Shown: positions 1 to 8,803 of the stretch, one piece after another
Numbering within the stretch: position 1 is the first letter of the stretch
How the letters are laid out: every line of letters starts with the position of its first letter
From: JAXMHN01 sp964578605
GTDB taxonomy: Bacteria > Verrucomicrobiota > Verrucomicrobiia > Limisphaerales > SIBE01
Length of the DNA: 64,000 bases
Assembly (NCBI GenBank): GCA_964578605.1
Contig: CAZODO010000012.1
Coordinates: forward strand, 16,485 to 80,484
Direction: 5' to 3'
Notes under the pieces: model-generated
What the model was told of the DNA's origin: nothing
Databases searched by the model: none
What the model saw: only the letters and a program-made list of their open reading frames with translations
Program-made: the position numbers and the translations under genes

Positions 1-337
1 GCTCCGATTCGTTCAACGTCTCCAACGCGGCAACCTGTTCTCGGGCGCCTTCCAGGACACGAATCGTCCGGCCAAGAGCCACTTCGGAATGGGCCTGCTG
101 GAAGAGATGGACCAGTGCTTCCGCGCGCTTCCACGCCGCACGGATGGCGTCCGGAGATTCCGGGGACCTGCCCAGGCGCTTCTCCTGTGCTCTCCAGTCC
201 GCTTCAACAACCTGCCGCACGTCGTCCTCCTGGGCGGCACAGGAGCCGCTCCCTCCGGCCAAAGCCACAAGAGCCAGGAGGGCAGCGCAAGTTCGAATTG
301 CAGCTTTACAGCAAGCCAGCAGCCAAATGGAGTTCAT
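1..337 (-). CDS. Exported protein of unknown function, N-terminal part only (runs off left edge)
   Basis: The minus strand is open from an ATG at 335-337 to the window edge (112 codons, no stop). The protein starts with a typical export signal: a short basic segment, then a hydrophobic stretch containing LALVALAGG around residues 22-30, and a small-residue cleavage region ending near SCAAQ. A lipoprotein site at that Cys cannot be excluded, but the lipobox is poor. The visible mature part is rich in Glu, Arg and Ala (for example VEADWRAQEKRLG) and is probably helical. I do not recognise a family. A purine-rich GGAAAGG lies about 12 nt upstream of the ATG. The gene is divergent from the DUF1080 gene, leaving about 240 bp for both promoters. 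Confidence 0.7.
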   Translation of the reverse strand, partial: MNSIWLLACCKAAIRTCAALLALVALAGGSGSCAAQEDDVRQVVEADWRAQEKRLGRSPESPDAIRAAWKRAEALVHLFQQAHSEVALGRTIRVLEGAREQVAALETLNESE

Positions 338-575
338 GTGTCGCAGTCGCCTTTCCGGCGTTTTGGTCAAATCTTCTCCAGAAATACCTGCCTCGAGGTG
401 CGTTGGCAACCGCCGCCGTCCAAAAATGGCAGGGCTGGTCCGCGGGCCCGGCCCTCGAGCATCAACAATTTGAAAGTCCAGATGGCGCGCCGGGCCGTCG
501 CGCCCTGCCAAGCCGGCAATGGCGCCCCCCACCAAAAGACTCGCATCCCCCGCACCAGCCATGCAGATTCCGCCC

Positions 576-1985
576 ATGAGACTTTCCGCCTTCCTGATCC
601 TTTCTTTCCTCGCCATGGGTCGCGCGGCTATTTCTGGCGCCACCGCCGCCGAGACTCTGGATGGGTTCCAACCCATCTTCGACGGCCGCACGCTCGAGGG
701 CTGGCAAGGACAGGATATGTCTTTCTGGTCGATCGAGGAAGGAGCCATTACCGGAACGATCAGCCCGGAGCACGCGCCCAAGTTGAACCAATACCTGATT
801 TGGCAGGGCGGGATGCTGGAAGACTTTGAACTCAAGCTGACATTCCGGTTGCGCAGCGCCCAGTCAGCAGCCGTGAATGGCGGTTTTCAATTCCGCAGCC
901 GCCGTTTGCCCAATGGCGACGTCGCCGGTTACCAGGTCGACAACAATTACCTGCAGCCCTGGAAAGCGCGGCTCTACGACGAATTCGGCCGCCACGATCT
1001 CGCGCTGCAGGGCGAACGCGCGGTCTTTGATCGCGACGGCCAAAGGACGACCGAGAAGTTGAAGCTCGATCCGGAGGCGGAGGATTTCCAGCTCGACGAA
1101 TGGCACGAATACCACCTCATCGCGCGCGGCCGCAGCCTGGAGTTGCGCGTCAACGGCAAACGGATCGCCGAGGTCACCGATCATGACGACGACAGCTATG
1201 AGGCCGTGGGCTTGCTCGCGCTCCAATTGCACACCGGCCCTCCCATGAAAGCGCAGTTCAAAGACATCCGCCTGAAACGTCTCGAACCTGCGCAGAAACC
1301 CAACGCCCGCGACGTCTTGCTCGCCGATGCTACGCTCGCCTGGCAGTTCGGCGAGCAACTGGACGCGCACCAGCCGCCGCTGAGTTCCGTCGGCAAGATC
1401 ACCCCAAAATTGCCTGCCACTGGCCCAGGTGCCCGTGCCGGCGCGCTGACCGCCAGGTTTGAAAACGCTTACTTCGACCTCCAGCGCGACCTGAACCAGC
1501 CCAAGCTCTGGAGCATCCGGGGCGAGGCGATCACCGTTTACCTGCGCGCCAGGGTGCCGGATGGGAAGTGGGGTTCCGGCTTGCTCGCGAAACGCGGCAA
1601 TCACGACGTGATGAACTTCTGCCTTTTTGGCGCGGATCTGGCGGGAACACCCGGGCCCGACATCGGCTTCGAAGTGCACACCGAAAAGGGGTTCGTTATG
1701 GTGAGCTTCCCGGCTTCGCGCGTGGACGCCACGGGCTGGCTCGACCTGATCGGACGCTACGATGGCAACCAGGTTTCGCTGCTTTGCAACGGCCGGTTGA
1801 TGGATCAGAAAGCGTGGTCGGGCTCTCTGACCGAGAACAGCGAACCGATCCTGATCGGCGCGGGTTCGTTTGATGGCGTTCCCAAGCTGCCTTTTACCGG
1901 CGAAATGGAAGAAGCGGCCATTTGGTCGCGTGCCCTGAGCGAAAGCGAGATCACGACTCTTTTGGGCCCTCAAGCGGCAGAATAG
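576..1985 (+). CDS. Secreted DUF1080 (3-keto-disaccharide hydrolase) protein with C-terminal LamG-like domain
   Basis: This 469-residue protein has a clear signal peptide (MRLSAFLILSFLAMG, cleavage near residue 25). It is followed by a DUF1080 domain at about residues 30-232: the FDGRTLEGW opening is diagnostic, and the domain ends in the usual FKDIRLKRLEP strand. Members of this family hydrolyse 3-keto glycosides or act as sugar-binding concanavalin-like domains. The second half (about 255-468) ends in a motif typical of the LamG/laminin-G-3 fold (EAAIWSRALSESEITTLLG). ATG at 576 was preferred to ATG at 561 because it begins the signal peptide directly. Neither has a good Shine-Dalgarno. It probably acts in the periplasm or at the surface on polysaccharide-derived glycosides. 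Hydrolase activity is inferred from the family only. Confidence 0.85.
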   Translation: MRLSAFLILSFLAMGRAAISGATAAETLDGFQPIFDGRTLEGWQGQDMSFWSIEEGAITGTISPEHAPKLNQYLIWQGGMLEDFELKLTFRLRSAQSAAVNGGFQFRSRRLPNGDVAGYQVDNNYLQPWKARLYDEFGRHDLALQGERAVFDRDGQRTTEKLKLDPEAEDFQLDEWHEYHLIARGRSLELRVNGKRIAEVTDHDDDSYEAVGLLALQLHTGPPMKAQFKDIRLKRLEPAQKPNARDVLLADATLAWQFGEQLDAHQPPLSSVGKITPKLPATGPGARAGALTARFENAYFDLQRDLNQPKLWSIRGEAITVYLRARVPDGKWGSGLLAKRGNHDVMNFCLFGADLAGTPGPDIGFEVHTEKGFVMVSFPASRVDATGWLDLIGRYDGNQVSLLCNGRLMDQKAWSGSLTENSEPILIGAGSFDGVPKLPFTGEMEEAAIWSRALSESEITTLLGPQAAE

Positions 1986-2054
1986 CCGACGCATTCCGAC
2001 GGATTGCCTGCGGACCAGGAGCCGACCTGGTCTGCCTCCGTAGTTCTGCTGATA

Positions 2055-2082
2055 TTCAACGAATGTTTTAGTAAGATACAAT
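2055..2082 (+). promoter_or_regulatory. Candidate sigma-70-type promoter for the 963-aa secreted protein
   Basis: TTCAAC (2055-2060) and TACAAT (2077-2082) are separated by 16 bp in a locally AT-rich stretch, the only such stretch between the two genes. It would give a 5' leader of about 235 nt that contains the heptamer repeat. The assignment rests on consensus match only. Confidence 0.4.
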
Positions 2083-2160
2083 AGTTGAACCACAGTCGAA
2101 CCATACGGAACTTCAGGATGCACCCTGGCCCGAGCCCGTTTCTGCTCAGAATTCGCCCGC

Positions 2161-2195
2161 TTCGGCCTTCGGACTTCGGCCTTCGGACTTCGACC
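2161..2195. repeat. Heptamer repeat tract, CTTCGGx family (copy 1)
   Basis: The 14-mer TTCGGCCTTCGGAC occurs twice in tandem (2161-2174 and 2175-2188), followed by a degenerate third start. It lies in the 338-bp gap between two genes. The same kind of word in reverse complement (CCGAAG, CCGAAA) recurs at 23268-23328. From memory, such tracts are widely dispersed in Verrucomicrobiota and Planctomycetota genomes and generate spurious ORFs. Confidence 0.6.
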
Positions 2196-2323
2196 CTTGT
2201 CATCACCCCCGCTTCTCCTTGCCAAACGGCGTCCATTCTGCCACGTTCGTTGCCGGTTGGACTAGAGGGTGTTCCCTACGCAAATTCAGTTCGGTTGAAA
2301 ACAAGGCCTTGTTCCTTTTACCT

Positions 2324-5215
2324 ATGAAAACAAAGAGGCGGCGGATGACCAATTCCCTTATCTTTTGCGGCGTGATGCTGCTCTGCCCGGGCGCGCTCGG
2401 CGCCTTGCCGGGGCCCACACCGGTTGTTCCCGAGGGTGGAGGCGCTCCGGGGCTCTACCCGAACACTTCCGTTTCAGGGATGAACCTGGTGGCGAAGGGG
2501 AGCGCTTCCGGTTTTACCAGCGATGTGGAAGTGACAGCCGTCGAGGGCCAGGGGCCGATCCCCTGGGTGGTCAACCGCTATAATCGCGGCGATTTCGCCG
2601 TGCGCCTTGCGCCGACGGACTCGGCGGCGGCAAATGCCAACACGTTAAACCAGGGTTTCACCCAGTTCAACGGTGCCAATGACGCTTCCCTGCCCGAGAA
2701 CCGCGCGTGGCGGCCGGATGCCGCTCGCGGAGTGGTCATCCCGACGGCGCGGCAGAATGGGCCCATCAATTGGCAGGATGGCGTGGGCGGTGTGTATCCG
2801 ACGGTTGCCGTGGCTCTGGGTTCCTCTGGCTATGGCTACAGCATGCTGGACGGCTCCTTCGGCACCGGCCACCTCGATGTGAACACGGGCGCGGCTGGCA
2901 ATCCGTCGACAGAAAGCCCCGAGGCGAATTTCAGCTTCTCGGTCGCTTGGTTTCCTTTCGACGCCGGCTGGATTGGCGGCAATATGGGCAATCCGGACGC
3001 GACGACCGGCGCCGCGTCGTGGAATGAGCCCGGACAGCACAGTGCCGGGTTGGCCGCCGGGTTGATGACCTGGTTCGATTTCCCGGATGAGAGCATGAAC
3101 TTTGCAGGCTTGGGCCGGCTCCAGTTGCCGGGCATCAACGCGCTCGCGGATGGCATGCTCTTCACGACCTCATCCCAAGGCGGCAGCGATGTGAATATCG
3201 TAGGCGTCTCGCCCACGGAAGATGCGACCTCGGGGGCTTCGGGCTGGTTAGTGACCGTGCGCGAAGATGCGGCGGTTTCCGCCGAGGAAATCGTCGGGGT
3301 CGGGCAATGCCAATTCATGTTCGTTTACGTTCCTTACAGCGCGCAGAACCTGGTGGGCGGTTATATCGATGGTTCGACCGGCGCGAAGATCAAATCAGCC
3401 GGCACCTTCAATCTCACTCGCACCGGGACGGGGACCTATGAGTTTTCCGTGGCAGGCAAGAGCGCCACGGATGGGACGCTGCTGTTGCAGGTGGCGGACT
3501 TGGAGGAAAGCACGTCGGTGCCGATGGCCAGCCGCGCCTTTCTGAGCTACCAGGCGGATGCCTCCGGCAAGTTCGTGATCCAATCCCGCAAGGTTGTTTC
3601 GGATGCGGCAGCCGATCTCGCGGACGCCGATTTCTACGTGGCGTGGGTGGACTTTGCCGCCCCGATGTCGCTGCCGGAAGGGCCGCGCTTGCGGAGCCGG
3701 GACGCCGTGGCGGTGACCGACGCCGAGACGATCAACGCCAGGACAGCCAACCTCGCCGTCAACACCGATGAACCGGAAATCCTGGTCACCACCGTCGATC
3801 TGGGGAATGCGGGCGGTTACGCGGACGCAACGACTGGCGCTGCCGCCACCGATGCCCTGATCGGCTATTTCTACAATTCCCGCACCTTGGCGCTCAACCG
3901 GGGGCCCTTCCTGATCATGGGCAACTCCGGCGGCGCGATCGATCGGCAGGATGTGGAGTACAACCCTGTCAGCCGCGAGTATAACGTGGTGATCTGTGCC
4001 CGAGGTCATTCGAGCGCGGGGACCGATGAACTGATGATTGCCCGGGTCAAGCCGGGATCGGTCGCGGGTGAAGGCGATCCGGTGGCCAAGGTCTTCACCT
4101 ATGATGGACTGCTGGAATCGTTTGCCGGTGCCCTGTCTTATGACGACGTCGCGCTGGCCGTGAGCACCAAGAACGGCAACTTCATCGTTCTGGCGGAGCA
4201 TAAGCAGGATTCACCCAACGGCGAAGGGACCTTCGGCGCGCTGTTCGCTCCGGACGGCACGGTGTTGACCGCGGCGCCGACTCTTGTGAGCCTGCTGCAG
4301 ACGACAGGGGATGTGGATGACCCCGACGTGGTTTACCTGCCTAAGAAAGATGCCTTCCTCTACATTTCCAACACCGATATGAGCGGCGGCCTTGCCAACC
4401 GCGTTGTGGGATCGATCATCCAGACCACCGCGGCGGACGGCAAATTGCAGGTCAGCGGTGCCGAGCAGGTCCTGGCTGTAGAGACGGGCGCGTCCCAGGG
4501 CCATCCGGCTGCGATTGAGAATCCGTCGAACGGCGAGATTATCACCGCCTACGACTTCGGGAATGGCACGGCCCAAGGCAACCTCTCCTACTACACGATC
4601 GGGGCCGGACCCGGCTACGCTTTCACCGAAGCGCGCGCCCAGGTGCCGTACCTCAACGGGACGGGCGCCGACCCGTTCCACCATCAGCATCCGCAATTGG
4701 CTGCCGATCCCGAGAGCGGCATGATGGTGGTGGGCTATCAGTCGGTCGAAAGCGGCGTGGGGTATCCCAACGCTTATGTCTTCAACTTGTTGGACAGAAA
4801 TGGAGCCCCTTTGGCCGGTCCGTTCGGCACCGTGCCCTATTTCCTCACAGACTCGTGGGGCGCGATTGGCACGAGCGTCAATTACCACAACATCGTGTTC
4901 GATCCGCAGAATGACGCGTTTGTTGTGGCGTTCAACGCGCCCACGCCGGGCGGCGCCAACCAGCGAACTTACCTCAGCGCGTTCAATGTCGGCGCCGAGA
5001 CCGCCACCGCCGAACCTGCGCTGGCGGTCGCGCGTGATGGAGCCAATGTGATTATCCGCTGGCCGGCCAGCGCCACGGGATTCGTTCTCGAATCCACAAC
5101 CGCCCTGGGTACGCCGGGCTGGCAAGCGGTCGCTGGGGCACCGGTTCCCGATGGCCAGGACCTCAAGGTGACTGTGCCTGCGACAGGGACGGTGTTCTAC
5201 CGGTTGAAGAAGTAA
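2324..5215 (+). CDS. Large secreted beta-rich protein of unknown function
   Basis: The product has 963 residues from the ATG at 2324, chosen because it opens a signal peptide (basic MKTKRRR, then SLIFCGVMLLCPGALG). The body is rich in Gly, Ala, Asp, Ser and Thr, with no transmembrane segment after the signal. Stretches such as VEYNPVSREYNVVICARG and VNYHNIVFDPQNDAFVVAF recur in style and suggest beta-propeller-like blades, though no family is recognised. The last 70 residues form a module (IIRWPASATGFVLEST, then VTVPATGTVFYRLKK) that is also at the end of the protein encoded at 59441-62713. It is probably a surface or periplasmic protein. The gene stands alone and converges with the SGNH/MBOAT operon. 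Confidence 0.75.
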   Translation: MKTKRRRMTNSLIFCGVMLLCPGALGALPGPTPVVPEGGGAPGLYPNTSVSGMNLVAKGSASGFTSDVEVTAVEGQGPIPWVVNRYNRGDFAVRLAPTDSAAANANTLNQGFTQFNGANDASLPENRAWRPDAARGVVIPTARQNGPINWQDGVGGVYPTVAVALGSSGYGYSMLDGSFGTGHLDVNTGAAGNPSTESPEANFSFSVAWFPFDAGWIGGNMGNPDATTGAASWNEPGQHSAGLAAGLMTWFDFPDESMNFAGLGRLQLPGINALADGMLFTTSSQGGSDVNIVGVSPTEDATSGASGWLVTVREDAAVSAEEIVGVGQCQFMFVYVPYSAQNLVGGYIDGSTGAKIKSAGTFNLTRTGTGTYEFSVAGKSATDGTLLLQVADLEESTSVPMASRAFLSYQADASGKFVIQSRKVVSDAAADLADADFYVAWVDFAAPMSLPEGPRLRSRDAVAVTDAETINARTANLAVNTDEPEILVTTVDLGNAGGYADATTGAAATDALIGYFYNSRTLALNRGPFLIMGNSGGAIDRQDVEYNPVSREYNVVICARGHSSAGTDELMIARVKPGSVAGEGDPVAKVFTYDGLLESFAGALSYDDVALAVSTKNGNFIVLAEHKQDSPNGEGTFGALFAPDGTVLTAAPTLVSLLQTTGDVDDPDVVYLPKKDAFLYISNTDMSGGLANRVVGSIIQTTAADGKLQVSGAEQVLAVETGASQGHPAAIENPSNGEIITAYDFGNGTAQGNLSYYTIGAGPGYAFTEARAQVPYLNGTGADPFHHQHPQLAADPESGMMVVGYQSVESGVGYPNAYVFNLLDRNGAPLAGPFGTVPYFLTDSWGAIGTSVNYHNIVFDPQNDAFVVAFNAPTPGGANQRTYLSAFNVGAETATAEPALAVARDGANVIIRWPASATGFVLESTTALGTPGWQAVAGAPVPDGQDLKVTVPATGTVFYRLKK

Positions 5216-5354
5216 AACGCCGCACCTTTGACGGCGCCCGCACCGGCGGTGGTGCAGGGCGCTTCGCTGCAAGTGCCGGCCGCCTTGAACATCCGCGGAG
5301 CAAGCGGGTGTTCTTGGCGCGCCTTGACAGCGACCGTGCTTCAGCCTGATCCCG

Positions 5355-6356
5355 CTAGGGGCTCCGGTGCTTCTCCAGCTCGCGCCCCAGTTGTTCGGTG
5401 AACATTTCCACCCCGCGCTTGTTCAAATGCGTTTTGCTGGCGAAGAGTTCGTCGGGCAAGGCCGGCGGGAGCCCCGTGAGCAAACCGTCCGCGTTCAACC
5501 AGACGCCCCAAGTGTGAAGCATTTCGCTTTGGACCTGGTGAAAACCTTCCTCAACGAAGCTTTGCGGAGCGGGCGTGATGCCCACCAGCAGTTGGGTGCC
5601 GGGGGGAAGCGACGCTCGGAAGGCGCGGCTGGCAGATTCGAGCGATCGGGCGAGGCGGTACTCGGCGCTGCCCGTGGCGGTCTTTGGGTCGAATGTGCCA
5701 GGATCGTAAGCGCTTCCACGGTGAGCGGCAAGAAACGCCCCTAGGTCATGAGTGAAACCGTAGGCTGCTCCAAGGGCGCCGGGCAGTGGCCGAGGCAACG
5801 CCCGGCTCAGAAGCCGGCCACGAAAGATCTCCACTCCCAAAAGGCAGAGAGCGCGTGCCCCGCTCGGTTGGCAGGAATCGGTGCCTTCGTAGTAGGACCG
5901 CAGGACGTCCGCGTGGTAATCAGACGACCCGCCGGTGCGGAGCGCGTCGGGATGCATCAGGAGGACTACGGTCCTGAACGGCGCCGGACGGGCGGCATGA
6001 TGCCGTCCCAAGATCCGCGCGAACGCGTGAAGGTCGAGGTAGCTCAGGGTGCCGAGATTAACGGACGATCGGGCGCCCGGTGACATCGCGTCAAGCTGCT
6101 CGGCCGAGACATCCATCATGCACGAAGAATCCCCAACGAGCGCCAGGTCCGCAGTGCGCGAGGCAGTGCTGGGGGTGGCTTGGTGCAGGAGAATGGTCCG
6201 GTCGGCATCCAGGGCAGGGAAGGGCGGGGGAAGGAGACCGAACCTGGCGCCAGAATGCATCGCCAGGGCAAACAGCGCGGGCAGCAACAGCGGGATAAGG
6301 AGTAGAACCAGCGCTTCTTTGCGGGCGAACTCGTATTGATGGCTCTCGGCATCCAT
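5355..6356 (-). CDS. Membrane-anchored SGNH-type partner of MBOAT O-acyltransferase
   Basis: The 333-residue product has one N-terminal membrane anchor (ALVLLLIPLLLPALFALA, about residues 15-32) and an extracytoplasmic domain. This contains a GDSS nucleophile motif (residues 75-78, in LVGDSSCMMDV) and a C-terminal THLNKRG motif (His near 310). These correspond to the Ser and His blocks of SGNH/GDSL esterases such as AlgX/AlgJ/DltD-like proteins. It starts 10 bp after the MBOAT stop codon, so both are almost certainly co-transcribed. Together they would move acyl groups across the membrane and onto an exported glycan. The acceptor polymer cannot be told from this window. A longer upstream start is possible but would overlap the MBOAT gene. 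Confidence 0.78.
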   Translation of the reverse strand: MDAESHQYEFARKEALVLLLIPLLLPALFALAMHSGARFGLLPPPFPALDADRTILLHQATPSTASRTADLALVGDSSCMMDVSAEQLDAMSPGARSSVNLGTLSYLDLHAFARILGRHHAARPAPFRTVVLLMHPDALRTGGSSDYHADVLRSYYEGTDSCQPSGARALCLLGVEIFRGRLLSRALPRPLPGALGAAYGFTHDLGAFLAAHRGSAYDPGTFDPKTATGSAEYRLARSLESASRAFRASLPPGTQLLVGITPAPQSFVEEGFHQVQSEMLHTWGVWLNADGLLTGLPPALPDELFASKTHLNKRGVEMFTEQLGRELEKHRSP

Positions 6357-6366
6357 AGCGTTGAGT

Positions 6367-7818
6367 TTAGAACTGAAAGTAGAGGAAGGGCGCCTTCTCC
6401 TTTTCCCAGAACAGGAGGATCGCGATGACAAGCGCGCCCTGCAAGAGTGTGCGGCCCCAAACCGGCAGGCGCAAAGGCGCGAGCAAATCGTTGGTCTGGC
6501 GCTGCCAAATCTGGACCGCCACGAGCGGGATCGTGAAGACCGCCAGGTTCAGATAGTAGCTCGCGTGCCACGGGGGGTACACAAAGTCGCCCAGTGCCCC
6601 TGTGAGGATCCCAATCTGCTCAACCGAACCCGCCCGGAATAGCAGCCAGCCGTAAAGCACGAACACAATCGTGAGCGCCCACCCGGCAAGATTCCTCAAG
6701 AAGCCCGGCGAGGCGCGCCGGAGGTCCAGCATGGGTGCGGCTGCGTCTGGTGCGTTTCGCCCCCGACGCCATTCGATCCAGAGTCGGTGAATGACCAGGC
6801 CCGCGCCGTGCCACGCTCCCCAAAAGACGAAGTTCCAGGCGGCACCATGCCACAATCCGCCCAGGAGCATGGTTGCAAAGAGATTTCGGCAGGTTTTGGC
6901 CAGCCCGCCGCGGTTACCCCCAAGGCTGATGTAAAGGTAATCGCGAAGCCACGTCGACAAGCTGATATGCCATCGAGCCCAGAATTCCCGGACGCTGACC
7001 GCCACGTATGGCAGGTTGAAATTCAGCATGATATCAAACCCCAGCATTCGGGCGGTGCCGCGAGCGATGTCCGAGTATCCGGAAAAGTCGCAGTAGATCT
7101 GAAACGCGAAAGCGACCGTGGCCAGCGTCACCATGGCGGACCCGGGGCGGGGATGGTCGTAGACCATCTCCACCAGGGGGGCGAGATTGTCGGCAAGGAC
7201 GACCTTCTTGTATAACCCCCAAATGCAGAGCCAGATGCCTTCTTCAAGCATGGATCTGGATATTCGCAGCGTTTTGCTGAATTGAGGCAGCAGATGCCAG
7301 CCGCGCTCGATGGGGCCGGCAACGAGCTGCGGAAAGAACGAAACGAAAGCGAGGAATTCCGCCAGGTTACGAGTCGCCTTCATCTTCCAGCGGTAAACGT
7401 CGAGGGCGTAGCTCATCGTTTGGAAGGTGTAGAACGAGATGCCCACCGGCAGAATAATCTCGAACGTGCGGATGTGGACCGCCAGGCCCAACCGGCCGAG
7501 AAACTCCGCCAACGACTCCGTAAAGAAGCCGAAGTACTTGAAGAAGCCAAGGATGGCCAGGTTGCAGAAGACGCTGAGTCCTAAGAGGAGCTTGCGGGAG
7601 CGCGGTTCCGTCAGCCTTTCCAATCCAAGTCCCACCCCGTAATCCAGCAGGCTTGAGAACAACAGCAGCGAAAGGAAACGGTAATCCCACCAGCCGTAGA
7701 AAAGATAACTCGCGGCGACAATAAGCCAATTCCGCGCCTGCAAATGGCGACGCACCACGTAGTAAAGGAGGAGGAACGCCGCAAAGAACTGCAGGAAGAT
7801 TTCGGAATTGAATAGCAT
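6367..7818 (-). CDS. MBOAT family membrane-bound O-acyltransferase (AlgI-like)
   Basis: This polytopic membrane protein of 483 residues begins MLFNSEIFLQFF, the standard AlgI-type start, and contains YLFYGWWDYRF (39-49), FFPQLVAGPIERG (161-173) and the two family histidines. These are His284 in RWHISLSTWLRDY and the proposed catalytic His324 in GGLWHGAAWNF. The length and about ten hydrophobic segments fit the AlgI/DltB-like branch. In alginate, cellulose and peptidoglycan O-acetylation systems this protein carries acetyl groups across the inner membrane. Its downstream neighbour is an SGNH-type anchored protein, the expected second component. No polysaccharide synthase is nearby. Confidence 0.92.
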   Translation of the reverse strand: MLFNSEIFLQFFAAFLLLYYVVRRHLQARNWLIVAASYLFYGWWDYRFLSLLLFSSLLDYGVGLGLERLTEPRSRKLLLGLSVFCNLAILGFFKYFGFFTESLAEFLGRLGLAVHIRTFEIILPVGISFYTFQTMSYALDVYRWKMKATRNLAEFLAFVSFFPQLVAGPIERGWHLLPQFSKTLRISRSMLEEGIWLCIWGLYKKVVLADNLAPLVEMVYDHPRPGSAMVTLATVAFAFQIYCDFSGYSDIARGTARMLGFDIMLNFNLPYVAVSVREFWARWHISLSTWLRDYLYISLGGNRGGLAKTCRNLFATMLLGGLWHGAAWNFVFWGAWHGAGLVIHRLWIEWRRGRNAPDAAAPMLDLRRASPGFLRNLAGWALTIVFVLYGWLLFRAGSVEQIGILTGALGDFVYPPWHASYYLNLAVFTIPLVAVQIWQRQTNDLLAPLRLPVWGRTLLQGALVIAILLFWEKEKAPFLYFQF

Positions 7819-7876
7819 GCGTCGCTCTTTCTTGCTATCATGATGTCGCCGTGTGGGACAAGAGCATTGAAAGTTC

Positions 7877-7949
7877 GGAGCGCCGGCTTGCAGCCGGCTT
7901 CGTCTTTCACCGCCACCACGAACGAGCGGCGCCCGAAGCCGGCACTCCC
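7877..7949. repeat. REP-like palindromic intergenic element (copy 1)
   Basis: GGAGCGCCGGCTTGCAGCCGG (from 7877) and the arm GAAGCCGGCACTCCC (7935-7949) are imperfect inverted repeats around a GC-rich loop. The reverse complement of the whole element aligns over its length, including the loop words GCTCGT and GGCGGTGAA, with 17044-17125. It lies upstream of the pseudopilin gene and the divergent MBOAT operon. Confidence 0.75.
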
Positions 7950-8009
7950 GAGGCGGCCGTGGTTGACCGATGACGAACCTCAGTTACCTTTAAAGCCCAA
8001 GAGAGCCGC

Positions 8010-8699
8010 ATGGAGCGGCCCTGCATCCACGATGTGAAACACGCAAACCGAGAGCAAGGGCGAGCGAGGCGCGCGTTTACGCTCATTGAGTTGCTGGTGG
8101 TCGTGGCCATCATCGCCATTCTTGCCAGCCTCCTGCTGCCGGCCCTGGCCAGCGCCAAGTCGAAGGCGCAAGCTGGCCGGTGCTTGAACAACCTCAAGCA
8201 ACTCGGCTTGGCGACTTTGATCTACGCGCAAGACTTTCGCAATGCCGTCCAGGTGGATGCGCCTTTAGACCCGGGGGTGACCTGGGGCAGTATTCTAGGC
8301 ACCAACCAGAACTTGAAGCCCTTCGACCTGTTCGTCTGCCCGACCTACGCCCCGCGGCGTTTCACGAACTGGTTCAAAACCTACGGGGTCCGGCAAGATC
8401 CCCCGCCTGAAAACACGTCTGGAGACTTCGGCGAAATCCTCCGCGTCGATACCATCGCCAAACCGGTCGAGTACCTGCACCTGGCCGATACGACCAGCCG
8501 CGGCAGGCAGGGCATTGGCGCCGAGCAGTTCTATTTCTTCCGATCCGATTCCGAGAAAGAGGTGCACGCCCGGCATAATCAGCGCGCGAACGGACTCTTT
8601 ATCGATGGCCATGTGGAAGCGTGCGGCCGATTGCGGCTGGACAGCGTAGGCGTCGCTCCGCTATTTACCGTGGATGACGTGCCGGCGTACTACAAGTAG
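8010..8699 (+). CDS. Type II secretion/type IV pilin-like protein with H-X9-DG motif
   Basis: The 229-residue product carries a class III prepilin signal: a basic leader ending RRA, then FTLIELLVVVAIIAILASLL from Phe23, with the conserved Glu at mature position 5. A prepilin peptidase should cleave before Phe23 and N-methylate it. The C-terminal part contains the H-X9-DG signature (HNQRANGLFIDG), found in the many DUF1559-like pseudopilins of Planctomycetes and Verrucomicrobia. A GTG at 8034 is an alternative start that would shorten the leader. No other pilus gene is adjacent. The assembly ATPase PilB is encoded far away at 51483-53216. Confidence 0.9.
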   Translation: MERPCIHDVKHANREQGRARRAFTLIELLVVVAIIAILASLLLPALASAKSKAQAGRCLNNLKQLGLATLIYAQDFRNAVQVDAPLDPGVTWGSILGTNQNLKPFDLFVCPTYAPRRFTNWFKTYGVRQDPPPENTSGDFGEILRVDTIAKPVEYLHLADTTSRGRQGIGAEQFYFFRSDSEKEVHARHNQRANGLFIDGHVEACGRLRLDSVGVAPLFTVDDVPAYYK

Positions 8700-8803
8700 T
8701 CGGCGAGTCCTTCCATGAATTCAGGTCGTTTACCTCGCCAACCCCTCGGGTTCTGTTTGTTGCGGCTGCAATGCGTGCCTCTGCTTTCGGAAAGGGCTTG
8801 GCC

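Noticed and set aside
864..2225. Long open frame (about 450 codons) antisense to the DUF1080 gene
   Set aside because: It is an artefact of high-GC codon usage: the opposite strand has a recognised protein family, and the antisense translation is Arg/Gly/Gln rich with no domain. The same applies to the long antisense frames inside 4211-5272 and 26028-27008.
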